Shown here one piece after another: positions 27,018-37,100 of a stretch of 64,000 nt of DNA (positions are counted from its first letter, which is position 1; each line of letters starts with the position of its first letter). Source of the DNA: Massilia kyonggiensis (lineage in GTDB: Bacteria > Pseudomonadota > Gammaproteobacteria > Burkholderiales > Burkholderiaceae_D); the NCBI RefSeq assembly GCF_024756235.1, contig NZ_JANUGY010000003.1, forward strand, positions 1-64,000, in the 5' to 3' direction. The notes beneath the pieces were generated by a model, which was not told where the DNA came from, made no database searches, and worked only from the letters and a program-made list of their open reading frames with translations. A program made the translations under genes and the position numbers.

Positions 27018-27520
27018 GCTTCCTCCTTGCCGCCTTTGCGGAGACTGCCGAGTTTTTCCGTGTTCGACAGCACGTCGTTGAGCAGGTCTTCCAGTTTGTC
27101 GTTGCCGGCCAGCTTGTTGCGCAGGTCGGCCAGCTTGCCGCGCGCTTCCAGCAGGCCCTTCAGCGGTGCCACCTGCTGCACGACGGCTTCCGGGCGGAAG
27201 TCGTCCATCTGCCTGAACTGCAGCTGCACGGCGAATTCGCCGCCTTCCGCCGACAGGTGGTTCTCCACGCGGAAGCTCGTCGCGGGCGCGACGCCGCCCA
27301 GCACTTCGTCGAAATTATCGGCGTCGACGTTGACGAACTTGCGGTCCTTCAGGCGCTTCTTCGCCGCCTCGGGATCCGAGCCGAAGTCGCCCAGCACGCC
27401 GACGACGAACGGCAATTCCTTGTTCTCGATGGCGTCGCCGATCTCGACGTCGTACGTCATCTGCACGCGCGGCGCGCGCACTTTCTGCAGGCGTTTCTGC
27501 ACGCTTTCATTCTTTGCCAT
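27014..27520 (-). CDS. tssB: type VI secretion sheath protein TssB
   Basis: Small sheath subunit. The 168-residue protein contains RAPRVQMTYDVEIGDA, LPFVVGVLGDFG and the family motif DRKFVNVDADNFDEV. The open frame runs upstream into the next gene, but the ATG at 27520 fits the conserved N-terminus. Stop and tssC start overlap, as expected for two proteins needed in equal amount. Confidence 0.96.
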   Translation of the reverse strand: MAKNESVQKRLQKVRAPRVQMTYDVEIGDAIENKELPFVVGVLGDFGSDPEAAKKRLKDRKFVNVDADNFDEVLGGVAPATSFRVENHLSAEGGEFAVQLQFRQMDDFRPEAVVQQVAPLKGLLEARGKLADLRNKLAGNDKLEDLLNDVLSNTEKLGSLRKGGKEEA

Positions 27521-27546
27521 GTCGACTCCAGTGGGCTGTGGACGGA

Positions 27547-28140
27547 TTACTTGAGAGCGCCGAACGGATCGCTCGATGCGGTGGAACGGGCGGTGGACGC
27601 GGCACCGACGGCCTTCTTGACCGTCTCCTTCACGCGCGGGGCGGCGGGACGGTTGTTCGGCACCAGCACGTCTTCGTTGAGGCTCGTGCGCAGCAGCTTG
27701 GCCAGGTCCTGCGCCTCCGTGCGCACGTTGCCGGTGAGGTTGTTTTTCTGGCTCAGGTCCGACAGCGCCTTGCTCGTCACGCGCAGGCCGCTGACGGCGA
27801 CGATGCTGTTGGCCAGCGTATCCTCCGGGTCGCGCTCGAGGGCTTCCAGCGCGTCGACGATCGCCTCGCCGTAATTCGTGCTGTCGAAGTGCATCTGGGC
27901 CATGCGCACCCATGGCGTCTTGTCGGTCGGGAAGGCAATGCCGGCGTTCTTCAGGATCGCGTAGGCCTTGTCGTTCTGGCCTGCCAGCACGGCGGCATCC
28001 GCTTCTGCCATCGCGCTCGCCATCGTCGGCGCCGTCTTGCCGGCATGGCTCGCTGTCGGCGCGGTACTGGCGCAGGCCGACAACAACATGACACATGTGA
28101 TGGGCACCGCCGCAAGCGGCATCAGGCGTTCGAAGGTCAT
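27547..28140 (-). CDS. T6SS-associated TPR-like lipoprotein
   Basis: The 197-residue protein has a lipobox LLSAC near residue 23 and should be a lipoprotein. The body contains about three helical repeat pairs of TPR type (for example AYAILKNAGIAFPTDKTPW then EAIVDALEALERDPED), and the C-terminus is basic and low in complexity. It leads the minus-strand tss operon, 26 bases ahead of tssB, so it probably serves the T6SS, perhaps in outer-membrane or assembly functions. Its exact name in known systems is not certain. The 197-base gap to divergent tssJ must hold both promoters, but no convincing hexamers or sigma54 site stand out. Confidence 0.75.
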   Translation of the reverse strand: MTFERLMPLAAVPITCVMLLSACASTAPTASHAGKTAPTMASAMAEADAAVLAGQNDKAYAILKNAGIAFPTDKTPWVRMAQMHFDSTNYGEAIVDALEALERDPEDTLANSIVAVSGLRVTSKALSDLSQKNNLTGNVRTEAQDLAKLLRTSLNEDVLVPNNRPAAPRVKETVKKAVGAASTARSTASSDPFGALK

Positions 28141-28337
28141 CTGGCTCTCCCAGGTTGAAATCAGACGCCATTATTGGTGAACGATTTCTGTGGAGAATTG
28201 CGTGCCATCAACGCAGCTTTGCCCCGTCATTGCGCCTTGTCGAAGACGCTGTTGCGCCGGTATTGCGCCTGCTCAGGGTGCATGGCAGGCGATCCCGTTA
28301 AATCTTCCTGTCTCTTTATCAGATGCAAGGAAAACCG

Positions 28338-28865
28338 ATGAAACGAACGTGGATCGTGTTGTGGTTGGCCTGCCTTCTCGGCGGTTGTGGCGGCGGCACG
28401 CTCGGGCTGCGCAAGCCGGCGCCGGTGCCGGAGTCCCAGCTGCCGCCGCGCAGCGTCGTCATGCACCTGCATGCGGCGCCGCGCCTGAACGTCGACGCCC
28501 GCGGCCAGTCGCTGGCGCTGCTGGTCAAGGTCTACAAGCTGCGCCAGCGCGGCGCGTTCGACCAGGCGCCCTACGCCGCCTTCCTGTCGCCGCAGGCCGA
28601 GCGCGAGGCGCTCGGCGCCGACCTCGTCGAGGTCAGGGAGGTCACGCTCGTGCCGGGCCAGCGCCTCGACGTCAACGACCGGCTCGCGCGCGACACGCCC
28701 TGGCTCGGCGTCGTCGCCCTGTTCCACGCGCCGGCGGGTAACGCCTGGCGGGCCGTCGTCCCGGCCGCGGACGCGGAAGGCGCCGGTGTGACCATCGGCC
28801 TGCACGCCTGTGCGCTATCGGCCGGCAATGCCGGCAAGCCTTTGTCTCTTGTCCACTGTCAATAA
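28338..28865 (+). CDS. tssJ: type VI secretion lipoprotein TssJ
   Basis: Outer-membrane lipoprotein that anchors TssM to form the trans-envelope complex. The 175-residue protein has lipobox LLGGC with Cys17, followed by a beta-sandwich pattern with LNVDARGQSLALLVKVYKL, typical of TssJ. AAGGA ahead of 28338 supports that ATG over the in-frame one at 28323. First gene of the plus-strand tssJ-K-L unit. Confidence 0.9.
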   Translation: MKRTWIVLWLACLLGGCGGGTLGLRKPAPVPESQLPPRSVVMHLHAAPRLNVDARGQSLALLVKVYKLRQRGAFDQAPYAAFLSPQAEREALGADLVEVREVTLVPGQRLDVNDRLARDTPWLGVVALFHAPAGNAWRAVVPAADAEGAGVTIGLHACALSAGNAGKPLSLVHCQ

Positions 28866-28911
28866 GCGTCGCAACGTTTCCAGCAAGCTAGAGATTTGCG
28901 AAGGGAGGCTC

Positions 28912-30258
28912 ATGAACATTCCGGCAAAGGTTTTATGGGGCGAAGGGCTGTTCCTGCGTCCCCAGCACTTCCAGCAACAGGACCGCTACCACGAAGCGCG
29001 CCTGAACGAGACGGCCAGCGCCCTGCACCCCTATTGCTGGGGCGTGCGCAGGCTGGCCATCGATACCGACGCCCTCAAGGCCGACACGCTGCGCGTGACC
29101 GAGCTGGCGCTGATCTTCCCCGACGGCGACCTCGTGCGCGCGCCGGACCAGGATCCGCTGCCGGCGCAAGTCCGCCTGGACGAGCTGCCACCCGACGTCC
29201 AGACCATCACGTTCCACGCCGCCCTGCCCGTGCTGAAACCGCATGGCGACAACTGCGCCGAGCGCGGCGCGGCGCGGCCGGACGTCCGCTTCGGCCAGCG
29301 CGAGCACGACACCCTGGACCTGTTCAGCCAGGCCGCCCCGGCCCCCGTCGCCTATCTCACGCGCTCAGTGCGCCTCGTGTCCGAACTCGACGCGCTCGAC
29401 GCCTACGACTGCTTTCCGCTCGTGCGCCTGCAGCGCGTGGCGACGGGCGGCTTCGAGATCGACCAGGCGTTCACGCCGCCGAGCCTGTCGATCGCGGGTG
29501 CCTCCGGCCTGCATGCGCGCCTCGTGCGCCTGATGGAAAAACTGCTGGCCAAGGTGAACGCGCTGTACGGCCATTACCGCGAACCGGGCCGGCACGTCGT
29601 CGAACTGCGCGGCGGCGACGTCGCGTCGTTCTGGCTGCTGCATACGGTCAGCACCGGCTACGCCGCACTGACCCATTACCTCGCCCACCGGGAACTGCAT
29701 CCCGAGCGCCTGTTCCAGGAACTCCTGTCGCTGGCCGGCGGCCTGATGACGTTTTCACGGACGGCCCGGCTGGAAGACCTGCCGGCCTATGCGCACCAGG
29801 ATCCCGGACCGGCCTTCGCCCGCCTCGACGGCATCCTGCGCGAGCTGCTCGACACCGTGATCTCGTCGCGCTATTTCGCGGTCGCGCTGTCGAACGACCG
29901 GCCGTCGTATCACCTGGGGACGCTAGACTCCGGCAAGATCAATGTCCAGACGACCCTGTACCTCGGCGTGGCCGCCGACCTGCCGGCGCTGCAGCTGGTC
30001 GACATCGTCCCGTTGCGCTTCAAGATCGGCGCTCCCGAAGACGTCGACAAGCTCGTGCTCACCGCCATGCCCGGCGTGAAGCTGGCCCATGCGGCCCAGG
30101 TGCCCAGCGCGCTGCCCGTGCGGCCGGACATGGTCTATTTCGTGCTCGAGAACCGGGGCGCGCTGTACGACAGCATGCTCAAGGCCCAGGCCATCTCGAT
30201 CTACGTCCCGAACGGCATCCGTGACCTCAAACTCGAACTGATTGCGATCGCAGCATGA
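28912..30258 (+). CDS. tssK: type VI secretion baseplate protein TssK
   Basis: TssK links the baseplate to the membrane complex and normally binds TssF/TssG. The 448-residue protein starts with KVLWGEGLFLRPQHFQQQD, the family hallmark, and ends with the receptor-like head domain. GAAGGGAGG eight bases ahead fixes the ATG at 28912. The stop overlaps tssL by four bases. Confidence 0.95.
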   Translation: MNIPAKVLWGEGLFLRPQHFQQQDRYHEARLNETASALHPYCWGVRRLAIDTDALKADTLRVTELALIFPDGDLVRAPDQDPLPAQVRLDELPPDVQTITFHAALPVLKPHGDNCAERGAARPDVRFGQREHDTLDLFSQAAPAPVAYLTRSVRLVSELDALDAYDCFPLVRLQRVATGGFEIDQAFTPPSLSIAGASGLHARLVRLMEKLLAKVNALYGHYREPGRHVVELRGGDVASFWLLHTVSTGYAALTHYLAHRELHPERLFQELLSLAGGLMTFSRTARLEDLPAYAHQDPGPAFARLDGILRELLDTVISSRYFAVALSNDRPSYHLGTLDSGKINVQTTLYLGVAADLPALQLVDIVPLRFKIGAPEDVDKLVLTAMPGVKLAHAAQVPSALPVRPDMVYFVLENRGALYDSMLKAQAISIYVPNGIRDLKLELIAIAA

Positions 30259-31016
30259 ACCATCCCGTCGAACGGCGCGCCGCGCCCTCCCCACGCGGCG
30301 CCGCCGGCACCGCCCCCGCCTCCCTCGTCGACCTGATGTACGAGGGTTTCTATGCCCTGTTCCTCCTCAAGAGCGGTTGCGGTCCGCAAGACCAGGCCGC
30401 CTTCGCCGACCGCATGACGGGCTTCCTCGGCGACGTCGACCGCAGCGCGAAATCGCTCGGCATCCCGGCGGACGACGTGACGGCCGCGAAATACGCGTTC
30501 TGCGCGGCCGTCGACGAGATCATCCTCGGCTCCGACTACGCGATCCGCGAAGCGTGGGAGACGCGCCCGCTGCAGCTGCGCCTGTTCGGCGACCAATTGG
30601 CCGGCGAACATTTCTTCCAGCGCCTGGAAGACTTGCGTGCCAAGGGCAGCGCGCACCTGCAGGCGCTCGAGGTCTATCACCTGTGCCTGTTGCTCGGCTT
30701 CCAGGGACGCTTCGCGCTGGACGGCCGAGACAAGCTGAACTACCTGACGGCGCGCCTCGGCGACGAGATCGCCCGCATGCGCGGCAAGAGCCGCACGTTC
30801 GCGCCGCATGCGGAGCGGCCCGACCAGATCGTCCACAAGCTCGGCAGCGACACGTCGCTGTGGGTCCTGTGCGGCGTGTTTGCGCTGGCCGGCCTGGGCG
30901 CCTACCTGGGCTATCGCAGCGCGCTGGGGCGCGAGACGGATCGCGCGCTCGTCAGCTACAACGACCTCGTCAAGCTGCCGCCGCGGTCGGCCAGTGTGAC
31001 GATCACGCTGCCGTGA
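30255..31016 (+). CDS. tssL: type VI secretion membrane protein TssL (DotU type)
   Basis: Inner-membrane partner of TssM. The 253-residue protein has the DotU cytoplasmic domain (about 25-180, including YEGFYALFLLK and KYAFCAAVDEIIL), one C-terminal transmembrane segment (202-221) and a short periplasmic tail. It has no fused OmpA/peptidoglycan-binding domain; the separate OmpA gene downstream may supply that. Its last 14 bases overlap the end of the convergent glycosyltransferase. Confidence 0.93.
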   Translation: MNHPVERRAAPSPRGAAGTAPASLVDLMYEGFYALFLLKSGCGPQDQAAFADRMTGFLGDVDRSAKSLGIPADDVTAAKYAFCAAVDEIILGSDYAIREAWETRPLQLRLFGDQLAGEHFFQRLEDLRAKGSAHLQALEVYHLCLLLGFQGRFALDGRDKLNYLTARLGDEIARMRGKSRTFAPHAERPDQIVHKLGSDTSLWVLCGVFALAGLGAYLGYRSALGRETDRALVSYNDLVKLPPRSASVTITLP

Positions 31017-32304
31017 CCTGCCGGTGCGCGAACGTCTGCATGACGAGCGCGACCGCCGCGTCGACGCCGTTCTCGGTCGCCATGGCGCGCGCGACGTCCG
31101 CGCCCCGCGCCGCCATCGCCGGTGACGCCAGCACGTGACGGAGCTGTCGCGCCAGCGCCGGCGCTGTCACGTTGCGGCGTCGTGCCAGCCTGCCCGCGAT
31201 ACCCAGGCGGCGCAATTCCCGGCCCCAGTGCTCCTGCTCGCTGATGTTGGCGACGACGACCGACGGCTTCCCCGCCCGCATGACCGACTGCGTCGTCCCC
31301 GCGCCGCCGTGGTGCACGACCGCCCGGCAATGGGGGAAGATGGCGTGGTGCGGCGCGGCCGCCACGTACAGGATGTCGCCGTCGGCGTGGAATCCGCACG
31401 CCGCCGCGGATGGCGCCTGGATGATGGCGCGGCAACCGGCCTGGCGCGCCGCGTCGGTCAGCAGGCGCAAGGCCTTCGCTTGTCCCGTAGGGTCGCGGGG
31501 CATCCAGCTGCCGAACGTCATGTAGACCGGCGCGTCCCCGGCGGCGAGGAAAGCGGCGAGGCCGGGCGGGATGTCACCTTCCATGGCGAGGTTCGGGGTA
31601 TCGAGGAAACCGCACACGCGGAGCGACGCCGGCCAGTCCGGCTGCGCCCGGCAGATCGCGGGGCTCACGGCGACCAGCGTCAGTTGCCGCGACAGCCAGA
31701 CCTGCGTGACGACGTCCTGCAGCGGCGGCATGCCGAGTTGCCGGCGCAACCGGTCCGGATAGTGCATCAACGTGCGGTTGAGCAGCGTCCGCGTCAGCCA
31801 CCACAGCATGCGATGGATGCGCTTGCCGGCGCCGGACACCGTCAGCGGATGGTCGAAGTCGCTGGGAATCGCCGCGTGCGACAGGAGGACGCTGACATAC
31901 GGCCGCCCCGCCGCCTCCGCCGCGGTCTGTAACGGGTGCATGAAGTAATGTCCGATCAGCAGATCGGACTCCGCGCACAGGCGGCGCGCGGCGTCGAACA
32001 TGGCGTCTTCGACCGGGTCCAGGCACAACCGCAGGACAGTTGCCATCTGCGTCATCGGATTGCGGATTTCGTACGCCGTCCGGCCGACGGTCTCCTGCTG
32101 TTCCGGCGTGAGCACGGGCGATGCAATGACGCTGATCTTCACGCCGCTTGGCGACACCACGCCTTCATAAGCATCGCTGTCGACACAGGTGATCACGAGG
32201 TGAACGTCGTGGCCCGCCGCCTGCAAGCCCTCCGCGAGCGCCAGGAAGGGCCGGATATCGCCGTGGCTGCCCCACGTCTGCATGCCGATTTTCATACGCG
32301 TCAT
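31003..32304 (-). CDS. glycosyltransferase, UGT/GT1-like (GT-B fold)
   Basis: The protein (about 433 residues) has the GT28/UGT N-terminal motif GSHGDIRPFLALAEGL and the C-terminal nucleotide-sugar motif PHCRAVVHHGGAGTT, as in enzymes that glycosylate sterols, macrolides, rhamnolipids or zeaxanthin. Acceptor and donor cannot be read from sequence. The start is uncertain: ATG 32304, ATG 32295 and TTG 32337 are all possible, none with a strong ribosome site. It sits inside the T6SS locus between convergent tssL and ompA with its own operator-like palindrome, and has no known T6SS role. Confidence 0.85.
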   Translation of the reverse strand: MTRMKIGMQTWGSHGDIRPFLALAEGLQAAGHDVHLVITCVDSDAYEGVVSPSGVKISVIASPVLTPEQQETVGRTAYEIRNPMTQMATVLRLCLDPVEDAMFDAARRLCAESDLLIGHYFMHPLQTAAEAAGRPYVSVLLSHAAIPSDFDHPLTVSGAGKRIHRMLWWLTRTLLNRTLMHYPDRLRRQLGMPPLQDVVTQVWLSRQLTLVAVSPAICRAQPDWPASLRVCGFLDTPNLAMEGDIPPGLAAFLAAGDAPVYMTFGSWMPRDPTGQAKALRLLTDAARQAGCRAIIQAPSAAACGFHADGDILYVAAAPHHAIFPHCRAVVHHGGAGTTQSVMRAGKPSVVVANISEQEHWGRELRRLGIAGRLARRRNVTAPALARQLRHVLASPAMAARGADVARAMATENGVDAAVALVMQTFAHRQVTAA

Positions 32305-32326
32305 TGCAAGGATATTAACCTTGCAA
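32304..32326 (-). promoter_or_regulatory. 23-bp palindrome at the glycosyltransferase start
   Basis: A perfect inverted repeat, arms TTGCAAGG and CCTTGCAA with a 7-base AT-only centre, overlaps or abuts the glycosyltransferase start. The centre contains TAATAT on the coding strand, a possible -10. Length and symmetry fit the operator of a dimeric repressor (TetR- or PadR-like). No regulator gene is adjacent. Confidence 0.6.
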
Positions 32327-32355
32327 ATATACAACAAACAGACGCGCGGGAACGA

Positions 32356-33144
32356 TTATTGGACCACCTTGAACTCGATGCGGCGGTTGCGCGCCCTTCC
32401 CTCCGGCGTGCGGTTGTCGGCCACGGGACGATCGGGGCCTTCGCCGGACACCGCGACCATGTCGGGCTTGACGCCGCGTCCGACGACATACGCCTTGACG
32501 GCCTCCGCGCGCGCCTGGCTGAGCGACAGATTACCCGCTCGCGAGCCGGCATTATCCGTATGGCCGATGACTTCGACGCGTTTATCTTTCAGGCGCAGCA
32601 GCGCCACGCTCATCTGGTCGAGGATGGCCTTGCCGGAATCCGTCAGCGTGGCCTGGCCCGATTCGAACTCGATGATGCGGTTGGCCAGCGCGGCATCCAG
32701 CATGCCCTGCTCGGACGCCGCCACGCGCAGGCCGTTGTTGACCGTATAGCCGGGATCGAGGGCCAGCGCGATGTCGCCCGCGATCTGCGTGCGCTGGGCT
32801 TCGCTGGCGACGTCGCCGCGCAGGCTGACGTTCGTGCCGTCGACCTGCAGCTGGCCGCGGCTGATCAGCTTCAGATTCGGGCCGATCAGCTTGCCCACAT
32901 GGTCGTTCCAGTTCGGCGGCATGGAGACCCGGCCGACCGCGAGCTGGTCCACGATCCGGTCCGCACCGTACACGGCACGCAGGCGGGCCAGCAGGGCGGC
33001 CTTGCTGGCGTCGTCGGCGACGGTGCCGGACACGACGATGGGCGCGATGGCCGGGGCTGGGGTCTGAGTCTGAGTCTGCGCCTGCGCCTGCGCTGCGGCA
33101 GTTACGCATGCGAGGGCGGCACAAAGAATCAATGTCTTCTGCAT
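32356..33144 (-). CDS. OmpA-family protein with BON-like domains, T6SS-associated
   Basis: The 262-residue protein has a signal peptide (MQKTLILCAALACVTAAAQA), a Gln/Thr-rich stretch, one or two BON-like repeats (about 35-140) and a C-terminal OmpA domain with EVIGHTDNAGSRAGN, SLSQARAEAVKAYVV and RARNRRIEF, which binds peptidoglycan. The stop of tagF overlaps its ATG by one base. It may anchor the secretion complex to the cell wall, since TssL lacks its own peptidoglycan-binding domain; this role is inferred from context. Confidence 0.87.
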   Translation of the reverse strand: MQKTLILCAALACVTAAAQAQAQTQTQTPAPAIAPIVVSGTVADDASKAALLARLRAVYGADRIVDQLAVGRVSMPPNWNDHVGKLIGPNLKLISRGQLQVDGTNVSLRGDVASEAQRTQIAGDIALALDPGYTVNNGLRVAASEQGMLDAALANRIIEFESGQATLTDSGKAILDQMSVALLRLKDKRVEVIGHTDNAGSRAGNLSLSQARAEAVKAYVVGRGVKPDMVAVSGEGPDRPVADNRTPEGRARNRRIEFKVVQ

Positions 33145-34133
33145 CACGGCGCGGCTCCGATAAAGGTTTTGAGGAACAGTTCGTGGGCGAGACGCAGGGG
33201 AAGCGCCGGCTGCTCGAGGTAGCTGGCCAGCGCGCGCACGTCGACGTCCAGGCCGAGCTGCTCGTCGATCCAGGCGTTGTCCTCGAGATGCACCTGCTGG
33301 TCGGCCGCCACGATCGGATCGATCAGGGCATGGAGCGTGCCGGCCGCCGCCCCGCCGAAGCCGACGACGAGCGCGGGACGCTCGCGCACACGAGTGACGA
33401 ACAGCACGAGATCGAAGCCGCTGCGCCGGATGAACGGCAGCACCAGCTCCAGCCACAAGGCGGCCGCCGCGTAGCGTTGCGTGCCCGCGCGCGGCAGCGG
33501 CAGCACGAGGCTCTTGTGCAGGCCGGCGGGGCGGCTGTGCATCACGGGCTGCAGCAGCAGGCCGAGCCCGAGGATCATCCGGTTGACCTCCAGTTCCAGT
33601 TGCGCCGTCAGTTCGCCGACGGTGGACAGGGCCAGATAGCTGTCCAGCGCGGCATCATGTTCGCCCAGCGCCACGGGCGCGTCCGCGATCGCCTGCAGGT
33701 AGGCGCTCGGATCGCCGCTGCCCAGCACCTGGGGTGCCATGCCCTCGAGGTAATCCCACAACGGCGCGAAAGCAAGCGGGCAGCCCGCGACGAAGCCGGC
33801 GGGATCGGGCACGTCGACGGTGCGCATCATCAGGAACGGAAAGCGGCGCCCCGAGCGGTCGTGGCTGGCGACGAGGTGGCCGGCCACGGCATGGCGCCGG
33901 TCCGGCCCCACGAAGGCGAAGCTGGCCGGCGCCATCGCATCGTAGTTCAGCTTCCAGCGCGCGTCCGACGGCAACCGCGTCATGACCTGCGCAATCCAGT
34001 CGTCCAGCATGCCGATGACAGGCTGGTCGTCGGCCAGCTTGACGAAGTCGCTGTGCGCCGGGATCTTGCCGAAATAGCCGATGCGGCTCACGGCGGGCGC
34101 GCGCTGGGCGGCACGGTTCATGGCGCGGTTCAC
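33144..34133 (-). CDS. tagF: type VI secretion-associated protein TagF
   Basis: TagF-family proteins (DUF2094) act as post-translational repressors of T6SS in Pseudomonas. The 329-residue protein shows the family start IGYFGKIPAHSDFVKL and a typical core FPFLMMRTVD. No fused PppA phosphatase domain, and no tagE/pppA/ppkA genes are in the window. Overlaps the tssM stop by four bases. Confidence 0.9.
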   Translation of the reverse strand: MNRAMNRAAQRAPAVSRIGYFGKIPAHSDFVKLADDQPVIGMLDDWIAQVMTRLPSDARWKLNYDAMAPASFAFVGPDRRHAVAGHLVASHDRSGRRFPFLMMRTVDVPDPAGFVAGCPLAFAPLWDYLEGMAPQVLGSGDPSAYLQAIADAPVALGEHDAALDSYLALSTVGELTAQLELEVNRMILGLGLLLQPVMHSRPAGLHKSLVLPLPRAGTQRYAAAALWLELVLPFIRRSGFDLVLFVTRVRERPALVVGFGGAAAGTLHALIDPIVAADQQVHLEDNAWIDEQLGLDVDVRALASYLEQPALPLRLAHELFLKTFIGAAP

Positions 34134-37100
34134 TGCGCCGCTCCCGCCAGCGCGGCGCCGCTGGTGCCGACCGCGCCCGCACGGCCGACGATCGCGTCCG
34201 GCAGGCGCAGGCCGCGGAAGCCTTGGCTGGCCTGGGCATTGCCGGACGTGTCCGTGCTGCTAACGCGCTTCAGGTTGACGGCCACCGACACATTGCCGGC
34301 GCTCCAGCGCAATTCGTGCGTGCCCGCGTCCAGGCGCTTCTTCGCCGCTGCCTCGATCATCTTCTGCAGGCCGAACTCGCCCGGTTCGTTGAACAGTTCG
34401 ACCGTCCGGCCATCGAACGTGACGGCGCTGACCTTCGCGCCGCTGCTGCCCTGCGGGCCGGGATGCACCATGTTGACCCAGGCCGGCGGCGTATTCCGGT
34501 AGCGCAGTTGCTGGCCGTCGATCTCGATCGTGTATTCGGTGACGCCGGGCGCGGTCAGCGGCAGCAGCTGGAACACGGTCTGCGGGCCGCCGCCGGCCGC
34601 CACGCCATTCGCCGACAATGGCGCCACCCAGCCGGGGAAACCGCTGACCACCTGCGGCGCCAGCGTGATGCCGATGTCGGCCCACGTACGGCTGCTGAGT
34701 ACGTCACCGCGGCGCACGACCAGCGGTCCCATCGTCGTGCCCACGAATTTGGCGACCACGCCCTCCGGCCCGAACACCTGGCCGATCTCGGCCGGCGTGG
34801 CCTGGATCTGGGCCGACGGCGCGAACGGATACTTGGCGGCCAGCGTCTTCTGGAACGGTTCGACGACCTGTGCCTGCCACGTCCTGTTGATCTCCGATTC
34901 CGAGGGCAGCACGATCATCGCGAAGGTCTGCACGAGCGGACGCACGAGCAACGGGCGCAGCATCTGCTTCTGCGTGTCCGTCATCCCCGTCAGCATCTGC
35001 TCGTCGACGTATTTCAGCGCCTCGGCCAGTTCGGAGCCGTTGCCCTCCAGCGTCTGCTGCATCAGCTGCTTGGCGCCGGGGCCGGGATCGCCCTGGTTCT
35101 TCAACTGGTTCAGGCGGCTGCGCAGCTTCGACAATGCATCGAGATAGCCCGTCATCAAGGACGCATCCCTCTCCCTGACGCCGACCAGGCGCGCGACGCC
35201 GGCGAACTCCCGCCCGACGGGACCGGCCGCCTGCACCCCGCCGACCGGCAGCGGCCCCATCGCATCGGCCACTTGGCGCGCCTCGCTCGGCGCCTGCCTC
35301 AGCACGACTTCGCGGAACCAGCCCGTGAGACCACGCTTGAGCTTGACGGTGTCGACGCGGGTCTGCGTGGGATCGTCCCAGGCCGTCTGCTCGTGGACGG
35401 TCTTGAGCACCTTCGCCAGCGGCGACGTCAGCGGATCGCCGAGGCGGTTCATCGCCTGCACGCTCGCATCGAAGCCGTTGAGGTCGACTATCGTCACGCC
35501 CTGCACGAACTTGCTCCATTCGCGCGCATAGTCCGACTTGTACATCTCGACGAGGGCTTTCTGGATCTGCTCCGGGCTGCCCTCCAGCGTGAGGTCGTCC
35601 TTCGCGACGCTCTTGAGGACCCAGTCGCTGCTCTGCAGTTCGCGGGTCGACGCTTCGCGGATCGCGCCCTGGACGAACTTTTCCCAGGCGTCGCGGGTGT
35701 ACGCGCCGCCGACGGCGTAACTGCCGACGACCAGCGCCTGGTCCTGTTCGCCCACGATGCGCGCCACCGTCACGCCGGGGAAGCGGGTCGACGCGCGGGT
35801 GCGGATGTCGGCGTACACACGTTCGCGCGCGGGCGTGCCGCGCACGACGCGGCGCAGGTTCTCGCGGGCGGTGTCCAGCAGGCTGAGCTTGGGCGTGATC
35901 TGGGGCCACGCCTGGTCGTCGATATGGGCCAGCACGAAGGTCAGCTGGCGCTCGGCGCTGCGGATCATCTGCTCGCGCGGCATGGCGCCCCGGTTCGCTT
36001 CGAGCCAGCCGCGCCAGAAACGCGTCAGCTGGTCGTTCAGGTGGCCTGGCTCGGCATGACTCTTGTCGGCCAGCATCAGGTAAGTCTTGAGCGCGTTGTA
36101 CGCGTCGCCGACGTTCGTGGCCGATACCTCCTGGTAGGGCTGGCCGGGTTTGGCGGCCGGCGTCGCGCGCACGTTCGGGTCGAGTTGCGCCGCGTTCGCG
36201 TTCATCTCCGTCAGCAGGTTCTCCAGCGCTCCCGCCACAGGCTGCACCATGACTTCGCGCACGCCGGCGAAATATTCGTCGCGCAGCTTGCGCTCCAGCG
36301 CCTCGCCCTGGTACAGGCCGAACGCCAGGGCCCACGGACGGTCCTCGCGATATTTATCGAGCTGCTCGATACGGTCCTGCAGGATGTCGAGCCCTTCCAG
36401 CCGCGCCTGCAGATCGGTCCGGCCGGCCTGCAGCTTCATGACCTTGTCCAGGTCGGCCCTGACGTTCGCGACGAGCTGGCGGTTCCCCATGTACGACCAG
36501 CTCCAGCCGCCCAGCGCACAGCCGAGCAGCAGGGTGGCGGCGAAGAACGCGCCGATCTTCATGCGTGTGGCGGCCGGGCTCGTGTAGCGCTTGACCAGGT
36601 CGCGGTCGGCGAAGATCACCTTGCGGAACAGCTGCAGCAGGAAAAAGCCGGACTGCTCCGTGCCCGGCGCCGCTTCCTCGCCGGGTTTCTCGCCGAACGG
36701 ACGCAGGTGCAGGTCGAACCGCCCCGCGACGCGCCGTGCGGACTGGTTCTCCACGCTGCCCTCCTGCAAGGCGCTGGTGAAATAAAAGCCGCGGAACACG
36801 GGCTTGAACTGCCACGTGTTTTCCTCGAACAGGGTGGCGAGGAAGGCGCGCAACTGGGGCTTGAGCGCGGCGAATTCGAGCGGGAACGTGAACACGCCGG
36901 GACGCAGCGCGGTGCTGCGGTTGCCCGCCATGCTGGCCAGGCTCATCTCCTTGAGGCCGTCGTGCAATTCATCGAAATGCTGGTCGAAGAACGCCAGTAC
37001 GTCCTGCGGCGTGCTGCGCCGGTTGTAGCGCAGGGTCGCGCCCCAGACGCGCTCGCGCTCCGTCCCCTCGCAATCGTGGAAGAAGTCGGCGAAGCCGGCG

